This document shows, piece after piece, positions 54,780 to 62,115 of a stretch of 64,000 bases of DNA (positions within the stretch are counted from its first letter, which is position 1; every line of letters starts with the position of its first letter). A model generated the notes under the pieces. It was not told the DNA's origin and made no database searches. It worked only from the letters and a program-made list of their open reading frames with translations. Location of the stretch: positions 372,001-436,000 of the forward strand of contig NZ_FOIP01000001.1 in the NCBI RefSeq assembly GCF_900105215.1. Reading direction: 5' to 3'. The DNA comes from Lacrimispora sphenoides. GTDB taxonomy: Bacteria > Bacillota > Clostridia > Lachnospirales > Lachnospiraceae. Both the position numbers and the translations under genes were made by a program.

Positions 54780-57205
54780 TAAAAATTCACTCCTTCCGCA
54801 GCCGAAGCAAGAATTTCGCTGGTAGCATCACCAAGCCTTCGATTCAGTTCATCATAATCAGTCATATTCTTTATGGTGTTGTTGTTATTTACATCTACCT
54901 TCAGTTCCGCCAGTGTAAAGCGGTTAATGATTTCCTGCTCTGCGGCATCCCGCATATATTTCAGCTCCTCATCCAAAATATCCATTAAGTCTGCCATGGC
55001 TGCCGTATTTATGGCAGTATCACCGGTACTCTGGGCAATGCTGTCGGCCGCATCCGACGGATTAAAACCTGAATTTTGATTATGCCTGGCAAATGTTTCT
55101 TTAATGTCTTCAAATCTTTTCTTTGCAGTATCTTCTGCTCTGTCCCCACCTGCATACGCTTTTTGGGCAGAATCTTTTAACCCAAACCGATTCAGGTCAA
55201 TCCCGAAATCAGCAAGCGTCTTATCCATATCCAATTTGTCAGCCTTGACTTCATACGTTCCATTTCCATACTTCTCAGCAAGCTCATCGGCAATGTCTGA
55301 CAAACCATCCCGCCAACCTTTTATAGTGTCTTCCATATGAGAACCAGAAATAAAATCCAAGGCTTTTGCTATTTTTTGTATAATATTAAGTACTCCATCT
55401 GCCAGATCTGCAAATAAATATATGATTGATGATACCGGATCGTTAAACAGGTTCCCAAAAAAGTTTGCAAAAGCAACCCAGCCGTTGTAAAAATACTCAA
55501 TGATCCCAAAACCAATTTCTAATACTCCCATTAAGTTATTAGCAATATATGCTCCTGCAACTGCAAACGCTGCGCATATCAACCCAGTAGCACTGTAAGA
55601 TGTTCCGGCAAATTTATTAACAGCTGCTACACCTGCATAGAAGAGTGCTACTAAAATAATGATCAACATGATAATCCAGGTAAGAGGACATTCCGCAAAT
55701 GCTGTATTCAGACCTTTTTGTGCTATTGTCATTGCCGTAGTTGCTACTGCACCAGCAAAATCACAAATTGTTTTCAATGTTGTAGTAGAATTATAAACAA
55801 GCAAAGCGGCTATAATCCCCCATAAAATAGGTTCAACAATAGACCAATTATCTGTGATGGTACTTCCTACAGCTCCGGCTACAACGCCGATAGAACCAAA
55901 AATCCCGTTGGCTTCTCCTATATTACCCTGTAATCCTGCAGTAAAATCATTTAATTTTTCTGTTATACTTTCTACGAGACCGGACATGGGACCAGCAAGC
56001 CCCATATTGACGGTCTTAGCCAAAGAACTCAGCGCGCTGGCTGCATCGTTGTATTTCACATTATTTAATTCTTCCAGGTGTTCCGTTGACAGCGTTACAG
56101 ATCCTTCCAAGCTGGACAATGCCATAATTCCTTCACTGCCAAGCTCTCCCCAGGCGCTGCCAAACAGCTTCATTCCTGCTATATTTCTTCTGACAGGATC
56201 TTCCATACTGCTTAAAGCGGCAATGGTCTGCTGGAATGCCTGTTTGGCTGTGTCACCGCCGCTTCCAAATGCTTCTGTCATATTAACCGCGTCAAGTCCC
56301 AAAGCAGAAAAGCCTTCCTGAGCATCCTTTCCTCCGCCAACAGCCCTTGATGAAAATTCCTTTACAGCCTCACCTAAAGTGCTGACTGATACTTCTCCAT
56401 TCTGCGCTCCATTAATCAGCATGTTAAACATTTCCGCCCCTTCAAAGCCTAAGTTTTTAAACTGTGAAGAATATTCATTGATCGTATCAAGCAGTTCCCC
56501 GTTTTTATCAAGTCCAGCCTGGGTTGCCTGTACGATTAAGTCTAATGACTGAGCACCGGTAGCTCCAAACCTCTCCTGCAGCACTCCTGCAGTGCGGATA
56601 CTGTCTGCCAGGCCGTAACCAAAGGTGTCTTCAAGGAGCAATCCTGCTCTTGTAAGCTGCTCCAGGCTATCACCTGTCTGACCAGTCATCTGATGAACCG
56701 AAGATAAACTCTTTGCTGCATCTTCAGGACTGCCGCTTATGTTATCCACATATAGATTTTTAGCACTTTGCTTTGCCATATCCAGATCCTGCCCCTGCAT
56801 TCCGGTCCTGGACTGTATGAGATTTCCGGCTGCTTTTATATCATTTGCCTGGTTGAATATATCCATAGGACTGGTGTTGATTCCCATCTTACCTAAACCA
56901 GATAATGCTTTATCCCAGAGTTTCTTCATTTCCTGGAGTTTGCCCTTGCCATCATCAATGGTTTTATTTAACTCTTCCTGCTTTTCCTTGGCCTGTACGA
57001 TTACTTCAGTGACCTGTTCAAACTGAATTCCCATACTCTGAATATCTGTTATGGAAGCCGACATCCCTGGCAGACCCATAAAACCACCTGCCGCCATCTG
57101 GAATTTTCGAAAAGACTGGCTTGTAATATTGATTGACTGATTGATTTTCATTAACACGGAGGAGGCTCCATCCTGAAGCTGTATTGAATTTTGTATTGTT
57201 GCCAA
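54779..57205 (-). CDS. Tail tape measure protein (XkdO-like)
   Basis: 808 aa from a TTG start at 57205, chosen because AAGGAGG lies 8 nt upstream and the reading MATIQNSIQLQDGASSVLMK is typical; extending to 57355 runs through the preceding small gene. Helical N-terminus with coiled coil (VIVQAKEKQEELNKTIDDGK), a TP901-type core (ASALSSLAKTVNMGLAGPM), then hydrophobic segments around residues 485-600 (LTWIIMLIIILVALFYAGVA). At about 0.15 nm per residue it would set a tail near 120 nm. This length is a family rule of thumb, not a measurement. Confidence 0.93.
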   Translation of the reverse strand: MATIQNSIQLQDGASSVLMKINQSINITSQSFRKFQMAAGGFMGLPGMSASITDIQSMGIQFEQVTEVIVQAKEKQEELNKTIDDGKGKLQEMKKLWDKALSGLGKMGINTSPMDIFNQANDIKAAGNLIQSRTGMQGQDLDMAKQSAKNLYVDNISGSPEDAAKSLSSVHQMTGQTGDSLEQLTRAGLLLEDTFGYGLADSIRTAGVLQERFGATGAQSLDLIVQATQAGLDKNGELLDTINEYSSQFKNLGFEGAEMFNMLINGAQNGEVSVSTLGEAVKEFSSRAVGGGKDAQEGFSALGLDAVNMTEAFGSGGDTAKQAFQQTIAALSSMEDPVRRNIAGMKLFGSAWGELGSEGIMALSSLEGSVTLSTEHLEELNNVKYNDAASALSSLAKTVNMGLAGPMSGLVESITEKLNDFTAGLQGNIGEANGIFGSIGVVAGAVGSTITDNWSIVEPILWGIIAALLVYNSTTTLKTICDFAGAVATTAMTIAQKGLNTAFAECPLTWIIMLIIILVALFYAGVAAVNKFAGTSYSATGLICAAFAVAGAYIANNLMGVLEIGFGIIEYFYNGWVAFANFFGNLFNDPVSSIIYLFADLADGVLNIIQKIAKALDFISGSHMEDTIKGWRDGLSDIADELAEKYGNGTYEVKADKLDMDKTLADFGIDLNRFGLKDSAQKAYAGGDRAEDTAKKRFEDIKETFARHNQNSGFNPSDAADSIAQSTGDTAINTAAMADLMDILDEELKYMRDAAEQEIINRFTLAELKVDVNNNNTIKNMTDYDELNRRLGDATSEILASAAEGVNF

Positions 57206-57263
57206 ACGCTTTCCCTCCTTTCTTTTTTTGGAAGAACACCCTAAAAGATGCTCTTCCATTCTT

Positions 57264-57431
57264 CTATCTTTTTCTGGCACTCTTCGTCTTTTGTGCCTCT
57301 TTCTTGTCATTTTCCAGCTTAAGCTGTACCGCTGCCATAACAAACGCCCGTTCATACCTGTCCAGGCTTAGAAACTCATGAGGCCATTTGTGGAGCTTGT
57401 GGAGGCAATAGTAAGCAATATTTGCTTCCAT
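57264..57431 (-). CDS. Small protein (55 aa) between XkdN-like and tape measure genes
   Basis: Begins MEANIAYYCLHKLHKWPHEF and ends with a basic tail (KTKSARKR). The ATG at 57431 has GGAGGTGAT upstream. It occupies the place of the second tail-assembly chaperone (the gpT part of lambda gpGT, made by frameshift in many phages), but here it has its own ribosome site. Confidence 0.78.
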   Translation of the reverse strand: MEANIAYYCLHKLHKWPHEFLSLDRYERAFVMAAVQLKLENDKKEAQKTKSARKR

Positions 57432-57445
57432 ATCACCTCCTTCTA

Positions 57446-57874
57446 TCAGTTTTTTGCCTCTTCAACCTGCTCTTCCAGTGTAATATCAAAACCATTCACC
57501 TGCTGAATTCGTTCCAGATAACCTGCGTATTCGCCTGCAGTCAGCATGGCCTTTAAAAGCCCGTCTGCCCCCATAACATGATAGGAATCCTGTAATTCCT
57601 TATCATTTAAGTTAGGATAAACCGTACATTCAGCTGCCAGCTTCCCAAGATAAAGGTTATAATCCGTCTCCTGGGTATACTGTCCCTTTTTTCCTGTTAC
57701 CTGAACCCTTTTCGTGCTCTCTTTTCTTAAGGATTCATCTTCTTTAGAGGTAATGGCTTTAATCTCCCATTCCACCGGTTTTTTCCCCGGACCTAAAAAA
57801 CGTTTGGAAACAACAAACTTTTCATGCTCCGCCTTAACTGCATTCTGGCTTAAAAAACAACTTAAATCTCCCAT
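57446..57874 (-). CDS. XkdN-like tail assembly chaperone
   Basis: A 142-aa protein with VSKRFLGPGKKPVEWEIKAIT, YNLYLGKLAAECTVYPNLND and DGLLKAMLTAGEYAGYLERI, the XkdN family pattern. It probably wraps the tape measure during tail assembly, like lambda gpG. It sits between the tail tube gene and the 55-aa gene. Confidence 0.9.
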   Translation of the reverse strand: MGDLSCFLSQNAVKAEHEKFVVSKRFLGPGKKPVEWEIKAITSKEDESLRKESTKRVQVTGKKGQYTQETDYNLYLGKLAAECTVYPNLNDKELQDSYHVMGADGLLKAMLTAGEYAGYLERIQQVNGFDITLEEQVEEAKN

Positions 57875-57896
57875 ATACTTTTATTCCTTTCTTTTT

Positions 57897-58370
57897 TTAC
57901 TGCATTCCCGCAAGATTGCTGAATCTTTCAGGCATCTCCCAGCTTTCAAATGTGAATTCAAACTCATCTTCTAAGTACTCTCCTGTTGCATCAAATTTGG
58001 TGATAATTCCTCCATTTAAGTTGCAATCCTTTAAAATCACAGTCTGACGGCCTACCCTGGAAGCAGGGTCCTCATTGGTCACCTGGATATCAAAATAGAT
58101 ATCATTTCCGGTCTGCTGGAACTTATATAAAATATCCCGGAAAATGCTTGTATTGTAATGGAAAGTAGCTGATCCGCTTCCTTTCATTCCCACGGTCTTA
58201 TTCCCCTTCATGGCTCGTCCCAAAATCGGGATCTCTGATTTTACCTTTTCAATCTTAGCCTCCAGGTTCAATGCCTGCATAAAATTATATCGTTCATTTC
58301 CGATTGTGATATAGCACTCTGCTTTTGTGGCGCTGATAGCGTCCCATGCGTCCATTGTAATATTATTCAT
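57897..58370 (-). CDS. XkdM-like tail tube protein
   Basis: 157 aa from the ATG at 58370 (AAAGGGG upstream). Motifs are MDAWDAISATKAECYITIGN, MKGNKTVGMKGSGSATFHYN and FDIQVTNEDPASRVGRQTV. It polymerises into the inner tube. It directly follows the sheath gene, the hallmark pair of contractile tails. Confidence 0.93.
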   Translation of the reverse strand: MNNITMDAWDAISATKAECYITIGNERYNFMQALNLEAKIEKVKSEIPILGRAMKGNKTVGMKGSGSATFHYNTSIFRDILYKFQQTGNDIYFDIQVTNEDPASRVGRQTVILKDCNLNGGIITKFDATGEYLEDEFEFTFESWEMPERFSNLAGMQ

Positions 58371-58386
58371 GTTAATTACCCCTTTC

Positions 58387-59685
58387 TTATGATACAATTA
58401 CTGTCATGTATAAAATGCTCATGGAATTAATCGGTTTCACCGGGAAATTCACCACAACGGACCGCTTTCCCTGTCCCTTTTCCACAGTAACCTCTTCCGA
58501 ATTTACAGCTTCAATCGCCCTTAACACCGCCAGCTGTTTTCCATATGTAACAATGTCATTCCAAAGACTTACCCGTCCTGCATCGTCATTAGAAATCTTA
58601 CCCAGGTAACGTGTATGGAAAAGAGAAGCTACGTCATTTCCAATCTGGTCCAGAACGCGGACCGTCTGGTTGTTAGAGAAATCTTCCCCTTTTTCCTCTG
58701 TGTAAGTAACCAAAGTATTACTGTCAGTCAGAATCCTGATTTCACTTCCTACACTGTGAAGCATAAGTTTGCCTGCCCTTATAGCATCAGCAAGCTGAGC
58801 CTGGGTATAGGAAGCCTTAACGGTATACTCCCCGTCATAAACTTTATTTTCAATGGTCTTGTTGACAAGGCATGCGGCTTCTGCACCTGCAACCCAATAA
58901 ACAAGGCCTGTAGCTGATTCTTCCGCTTCATTCTCAACGGAAATGACACCCTCATAATCAGCCTTGGAATACTGATGTAATACAGTCTGGAACTTCACAC
59001 CAGCTTCATCCCTCATACGTTTTGTAAATGCTGTAAACAAAGCTTTTACCTTACCGTCAGCAGAAGGACAGCAAAGAATCTGGAAGGAAGCACTCTCCAT
59101 CTTATCGAGGAATTCTGCATAATCTTCACCTGTCACATCAGCGCCATTGGCACCTCCTGTAAAAGGAAGTCCTGCCGTCTCTGCCAATTCGGCATCCTTT
59201 TTGAATATGACGTAGCAGTTATCTATCAGCTCTTTTGCCTCTGCGACTGTCTGGCAATCAACTTCTCTTCCTGCAAACAGGGTCTTCACATCAAATTTTG
59301 AATCATTATCAACATTTTTCGCAATAATGGTCATCAAATTATTTCCTCTGTTACCAGAGTATTTTGCCGTGCCATATTCGTTTGCCCCATGTGTACCTGT
59401 ATTCAAGCGGTAAAAAATTCCCTTCGTCATATTTCGGAAAAGCTCTCTGACCGGAAGCATAGCCGCATCGTCCATTGCATAGCCAAAAATTTCTTTACAC
59501 CCTTTCTGGAAATCCTCTGCTGTAACCTCAAATATCTCTTTCTCCGGTCCCCATTCAAGAACCATAGGGATTGCTGCCACCCCCCTGTTTCCCATGGATG
59601 CACCTGCCGAAGCAGTACTCACAAAATTGATATATGCACCAGGAAATACTTTGTTTTGAATTGTAAAATTTCCTCCACCTAACAT
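58387..59685 (-). CDS. XkdK-like contractile tail sheath protein
   Basis: A 432-aa sheath subunit. N-terminal NKVFPGAYINFVS and GVAAIPMVLEWGPEKEIFEV; the core contains IAKNVDNDSKFDV; the C-terminus has ILTDSNTLVTYTEEKGEDFSN and VEKGQGKRSVVVNFPVKP. Presence of a sheath makes this a myovirus-type tail. The ATG at 59685 overlaps the preceding stop (ATGTTAG). Confidence 0.95.
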   Translation of the reverse strand: MLGGGNFTIQNKVFPGAYINFVSTASAGASMGNRGVAAIPMVLEWGPEKEIFEVTAEDFQKGCKEIFGYAMDDAAMLPVRELFRNMTKGIFYRLNTGTHGANEYGTAKYSGNRGNNLMTIIAKNVDNDSKFDVKTLFAGREVDCQTVAEAKELIDNCYVIFKKDAELAETAGLPFTGGANGADVTGEDYAEFLDKMESASFQILCCPSADGKVKALFTAFTKRMRDEAGVKFQTVLHQYSKADYEGVISVENEAEESATGLVYWVAGAEAACLVNKTIENKVYDGEYTVKASYTQAQLADAIRAGKLMLHSVGSEIRILTDSNTLVTYTEEKGEDFSNNQTVRVLDQIGNDVASLFHTRYLGKISNDDAGRVSLWNDIVTYGKQLAVLRAIEAVNSEEVTVEKGQGKRSVVVNFPVKPINSMSILYMTVIVS

Positions 59686-59876
59686 ACTTTCACCTTTCCT
59701 TTCATAAATTGATTCATGATTTCTTCTGCTTCTGTTACAGAATATACTTTCCTATCATCAAACAAAGCACTTATTAAGTCCCTCTGATTACGATACTTTT
59801 CTGAACTGATCAGCTGATCCTTTGTATAACGTATTACGCTGGTCCCGTCCGTTTCTTTTACGTTCTTTTTTGCCAC
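59679..59876 (-). CDS. Small phage protein (65 aa) before the sheath gene
   Basis: Lys/Glu-rich soluble protein (MAKKNVKETDGTSVIRYTKD, YSVTEAEEIMNQFMKGKVKV). Translationally coupled to the sheath gene. Similar short proteins precede sheath genes in PBSX-like elements of clostridia; function unknown. Confidence 0.8.
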   Translation of the reverse strand: MAKKNVKETDGTSVIRYTKDQLISSEKYRNQRDLISALFDDRKVYSVTEAEEIMNQFMKGKVKVC

Positions 59877-59889
59877 GATAACACCTCTT

Positions 59890-60303
59890 TCATTTTAATT
59901 TAATATCTTCCATGAATTCTTCCGACTCCCCGTTTTTTAAAATGTAGACCTGATAATCCACCAGGAAGTTTAAGGCCTCCCCTTCGCTTTTTCCCTTTCT
60001 GCTGCTGCCTCTTATCAAAGAGCCGTTTTCCAGAGTAATGTATTCCAGTTTGTCCATAAGAACATCCAGAACAAGATTTCTGTCCCTTGAGGGCTGTACT
60101 GAATTCTGGCAGTTATACGTTACATACATGCTTATGCTGCGGAAATAACGCTGCCCGTTCACTGGCTTTTCAAACGTCTCTAAAAGTCCGACTTCAAAAT
60201 AAGGTTCAGAAATCCCTTCCCCAAAAGGGCTTGTATCGATCCTGGCTTCCGGAAAAAACTCTTCCAACCGTTTGATAACTCCATCCATGATTTCGTTATA
60301 CAT
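59890..60303 (-). CDS. Putative tail terminator protein (DUF6838-like)
   Basis: A 137-aa protein (IMDGVIKRLEEFFPEARI, SEPYFEVGLLETFEKPVNGQ, YVTYNCQNSVQPSRDRNLVL). Size, place and pattern fit the phage tail-terminator family that caps the tube and sheath. In a capsid-less tail this cap is still needed to close the particle, so its presence supports a functional tailocin. Confidence 0.78.
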   Translation of the reverse strand: MYNEIMDGVIKRLEEFFPEARIDTSPFGEGISEPYFEVGLLETFEKPVNGQRYFRSISMYVTYNCQNSVQPSRDRNLVLDVLMDKLEYITLENGSLIRGSSRKGKSEGEALNFLVDYQVYILKNGESEEFMEDIKLK

Positions 60304-60418
60304 GTAATCCCCCCTTTCCTATGCCTCCAGCCTTTCCTTCCGGCACCTGCCTTTCCCTATACCAGATTCGTTCCTTTTTTGTCGGACTTCTTACCTTCCC
60401 TTGTTCTTTCACTTCCAT
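60296..60418 (-). CDS. Small basic protein (40 aa), first gene of the tail operon
   Basis: Starts MEVKEQGKVRSPTKKERIWY; very Lys/Arg/Gly-rich. The ATG at 60418 has AAAGGAG 6 nt upstream and its stop overlaps the next start by 8 nt. Function unknown. It could be a remnant of a head-side gene or a leader peptide. Confidence 0.55.
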   Translation of the reverse strand: MEVKEQGKVRSPTKKERIWYRERQVPEGKAGGIGKGGLHV

Positions 60419-60444
60419 AGGATTCTCCTTTTTTCACCGTCCAT

Positions 60445-60463
60445 TGTAGTCATTTAGTCTACG
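60445..60463. promoter_or_regulatory. Operator-like palindrome OA in the tail operon leader
   Basis: TGTAGTCATTTAGTCTACG, matching OB (60636-60654) at 16 of 19 positions. It lies about 27 bp before the first small gene. Confidence 0.65.
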
Positions 60464-60570
60464 TGATTAGTAAAAAAAATACTATTTTTACGCAATTATG
60501 TAATCCTCAATAACCTGTACAGCTTTTTAATCGTTTGAAAGATTCATTTTGCTGCAATTGCCCCTTTTCC

Positions 60571-60606
60571 AGTTCGGACTATTTAATTTCATCAATAAGC
60601 CGAACT
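60571..60606 (-). promoter_or_regulatory. Leader hairpin of the tail operon
   Basis: AGTTCGG (60571-60577) pairs with CCGAACT (60600-60606) within the ~235-nt untranslated leader. Possible attenuation or RNA-stability element. Confidence 0.35.
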
Positions 60607-60635
60607 GTATCTTTCATACTTTCTTCCTTTTCTTT

Positions 60636-60654
60636 TGTAGTCATATTGTCTACA
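60636..60654. promoter_or_regulatory. Operator-like palindrome OB at the tail operon start
   Basis: TGTAGTCATATTGTCTACA, a near-perfect dyad positioned at the predicted transcription start of the minus-strand promoter. Confidence 0.72.
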
Positions 60655-60660
60655 TTTGTT

Positions 60661-60689
60661 ATCATACTCCCATGTACTATATTTGTCAA
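60661..60689 (-). promoter_or_regulatory. Promoter of the tail (tailocin) operon
   Basis: On the minus strand TTGACA (60684-60689), 17 bp, TATGAT (60661-60666). Its -35 sits inside an inverted repeat TCAACAA...TTGTTGA (60686-60711) shared with the oppositely directed repressor promoter. Confidence 0.85.
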
Positions 60690-60707
60690 CAACATTTTGC
60701 AATTTTG

Positions 60708-60736
60708 TTGAATATCTTTCTACACCGTGATATAAT
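60708..60736 (+). promoter_or_regulatory. Promoter of the repressor operon
   Basis: TTGAAT (60708-60713), 17 bp, TATAAT (60731-60736), about 20 bp before the repressor GTG. Its -35 overlaps the right arm of the TCAACAA inverted repeat. Confidence 0.82.
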
Positions 60737-60756
60737 ACCGCTATGGAGGTGATCCT

Positions 60757-61239
60757 GTGGAAATAGGACAGATTATTAAAAGGAGACGGGAAGAGCTTGG
60801 AATCTCACAGGAAGAACTGGCGCTGAAAGCTGGCTATAAATCTCGTTCTTCCATTAATAAAATCGAGGTAGACGGAAGAGGGCTTCCCCAGTCTAAGATT
60901 ATAGCAATTGCCAATGCTTTGAGGACAACCCCAGCCTATCTCATGGGTTGGGAAAGCGATACTGCTTCCGCTTTTGACTATATCAGCGGACGTTTCGGGG
61001 AATATGCCGGAGAAATGATTGAGAATTTTCACCGTTTAAATGAGAAAGGTCAGAAAGAAGCCCTAAAACGTGTCAGAGAAATGGTTCATATCCCCGAATA
61101 CGTAAAAAGCCAAAGCCCAGTTAATATTTTTAATACTGACAGCAGAACCTACCTGAAACCGGTAGCAGCCCATGAACGGACCGACATTGAGGTGACAGAA
61201 GAAATGAAGAAGCACGATGATGCCTTTTTTGATGAATAA
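60757..61239 (+). CDS. XRE-family repressor (ImmR/CI-like)
   Basis: 160 aa from a GTG start at 60757 with GGAGGTGAT 6 nt upstream. The helix-turn-helix covers residues ~5-59 (IIKRRREELGISQEELALKA, SSINKIEVDGRGLPQSKI, TTPAYLMGW). The C-terminus is helical and acidic, without the LexA-type self-cleavage domain. It is divergent from the tail operon and followed by an ImmA-like gene, the arrangement known from ICEBs1 and phi105-type elements. There the protease inactivates the repressor. It presumably binds the TGTAGTCA-type operators. Confidence 0.9.
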   Translation: MEIGQIIKRRREELGISQEELALKAGYKSRSSINKIEVDGRGLPQSKIIAIANALRTTPAYLMGWESDTASAFDYISGRFGEYAGEMIENFHRLNEKGQKEALKRVREMVHIPEYVKSQSPVNIFNTDSRTYLKPVAAHERTDIEVTEEMKKHDDAFFDE

Positions 61240-61264
61240 AAGATAACTCATTGAGGTGATTTAT

Positions 61265-61717
61265 TTGAACTATGAATCTTTATTAGAAGAAGCGGATTCC
61301 CATGGAATCATCATAAAGGAACGGCCGCTGATAGCCAATGACGGTAGGATTAAAGGCACCCAGATATTGATCCGCCAGGATATGACAGATTGTCAGAAGG
61401 CCTGCGTTCTGGCGGAAGAGCTGGGACACTACCATACCACCACCGGCGATATTCTGGACCAATCCGATGTGTCCAACCAGAAGCAGGAACGTACCGCAAG
61501 GCTTTGGGCCTACAATAAAATGATAACCCTTGATAAGCTGGTGGCGGCAAAAGAAGCCGGATGCCGGAATGGGTACGAAATTGCGGAACATTTGGATGTA
61601 ACGGAAGAGTTTTTGCTTGATGCCATTCACTGCTATCAGGCAATATACGGAAAAGGACTGCAAAAAGACAATTATCTGATACTGTTTGAACCTTTTAACA
61701 TCTATAAGATAGTGTAA
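61265..61717 (+). CDS. ImmA/IrrE-like metallopeptidase (anti-repressor)
   Basis: 150 aa. I choose the TTG at 61265, because GAGGTG at 61253-61258 sits 6 nt upstream. The helix ACVLAEELGHYHTT carries the Zn site: Glu51-Glu52-x-x-His55, so the first His of HExxH is replaced by Glu. The following TTGDILDQSDVSNQKQERTA and RLWAYNKMI are typical of this phage subgroup. The C-terminal AEHLDVTEEFLLDAIHCYQ is the usual IrrE-like end. By analogy with ICEBs1 ImmA it would cut the XRE repressor after DNA damage and release the tail operon. Confidence 0.88.
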   Translation: MNYESLLEEADSHGIIIKERPLIANDGRIKGTQILIRQDMTDCQKACVLAEELGHYHTTTGDILDQSDVSNQKQERTARLWAYNKMITLDKLVAAKEAGCRNGYEIAEHLDVTEEFLLDAIHCYQAIYGKGLQKDNYLILFEPFNIYKIV

Positions 61718-61774
61718 GAATTTTTCTGTCTTGCCGCCCCTCTGCCACATATACTATTCAGAGGTGATATATTT

Positions 61775-61957
61775 ATGCAACCCTGCGAACTTGTAATTCT
61801 TATATCTACCATGGCCTGCCGTATCGCCGAGGGACGGTCTGCTGATGAAATCGCTTTGATAAGTTCCATATTTTCACAGCTTGGTGATACACTGAGTACC
61901 ATTTCAGCCTATCAGGATCTCTGTTGTGATAACGATGAAGAAAAAGACACCAGCTGA
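61775..61957 (+). CDS. Small protein (60 aa), DUF6774-like
   Basis: MQPCELVILISTMACRIAEG, then DEIALISSIFSQLGDTLSTI and an acidic tail. Small proteins of this type are common in Lachnospiraceae near prophage regulators; the DUF assignment is from memory of the pattern. The ATG at 61775 has AGAGGTGAT upstream. Third gene of the repressor operon. No function known. Confidence 0.72.
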   Translation: MQPCELVILISTMACRIAEGRSADEIALISSIFSQLGDTLSTISAYQDLCCDNDEEKDTS

Positions 61958-62004
61958 TGAAAATTGCTGAGATAAAAGGGGGATTCCGTAATACCCGGTC
62001 CATA

Positions 62005-62064
62005 AAGAAAGGAGTGCTGCTTCCATAGACGAACAATCATCTATGGAAGCAGCACTCCTTTCTT
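62005..62064. terminator. Very long perfect inverted repeat (bidirectional terminator candidate)
   Basis: Arms of 25 nt (62005-62029 and 62040-62064) are exact reverse complements around a 10-nt loop. Both arms end in CCTTTCTT when read outward, so the hairpin could stop transcription from the repressor operon and from the AI-2E side. A 25-bp perfect stem is much longer than usual terminators. Confidence 0.6.
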
Positions 62065-62080
62065 ATGCCATAAACAGAAA

Positions 62081-62102
62081 AGCAGGTTCCAAAGAACCTG
62101 CT
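62081..62102 (-). terminator. Terminator of the AI-2E transporter gene
   Basis: AGCAGGTTC (62081-62089) pairs with GAACCTGCT (62094-62102); on the minus strand TTTTCTGTTT follows. Confidence 0.88.
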
Positions 62103-62115
62103 CGCTTAGGTAAAT

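Noticed and set aside
60579..60644. 21-codon open frame in the tail operon leader
   Set aside because: It starts only about 10 nt after the predicted transcription start, lacks a ribosome site and overlaps the operator OB.
46170..61957. Intact prophage
   Set aside because: No integrase, replication, terminase, portal, capsid or head-tail connector genes are visible between the repressor and the tail genes; only the tail, lysis and control modules exist.
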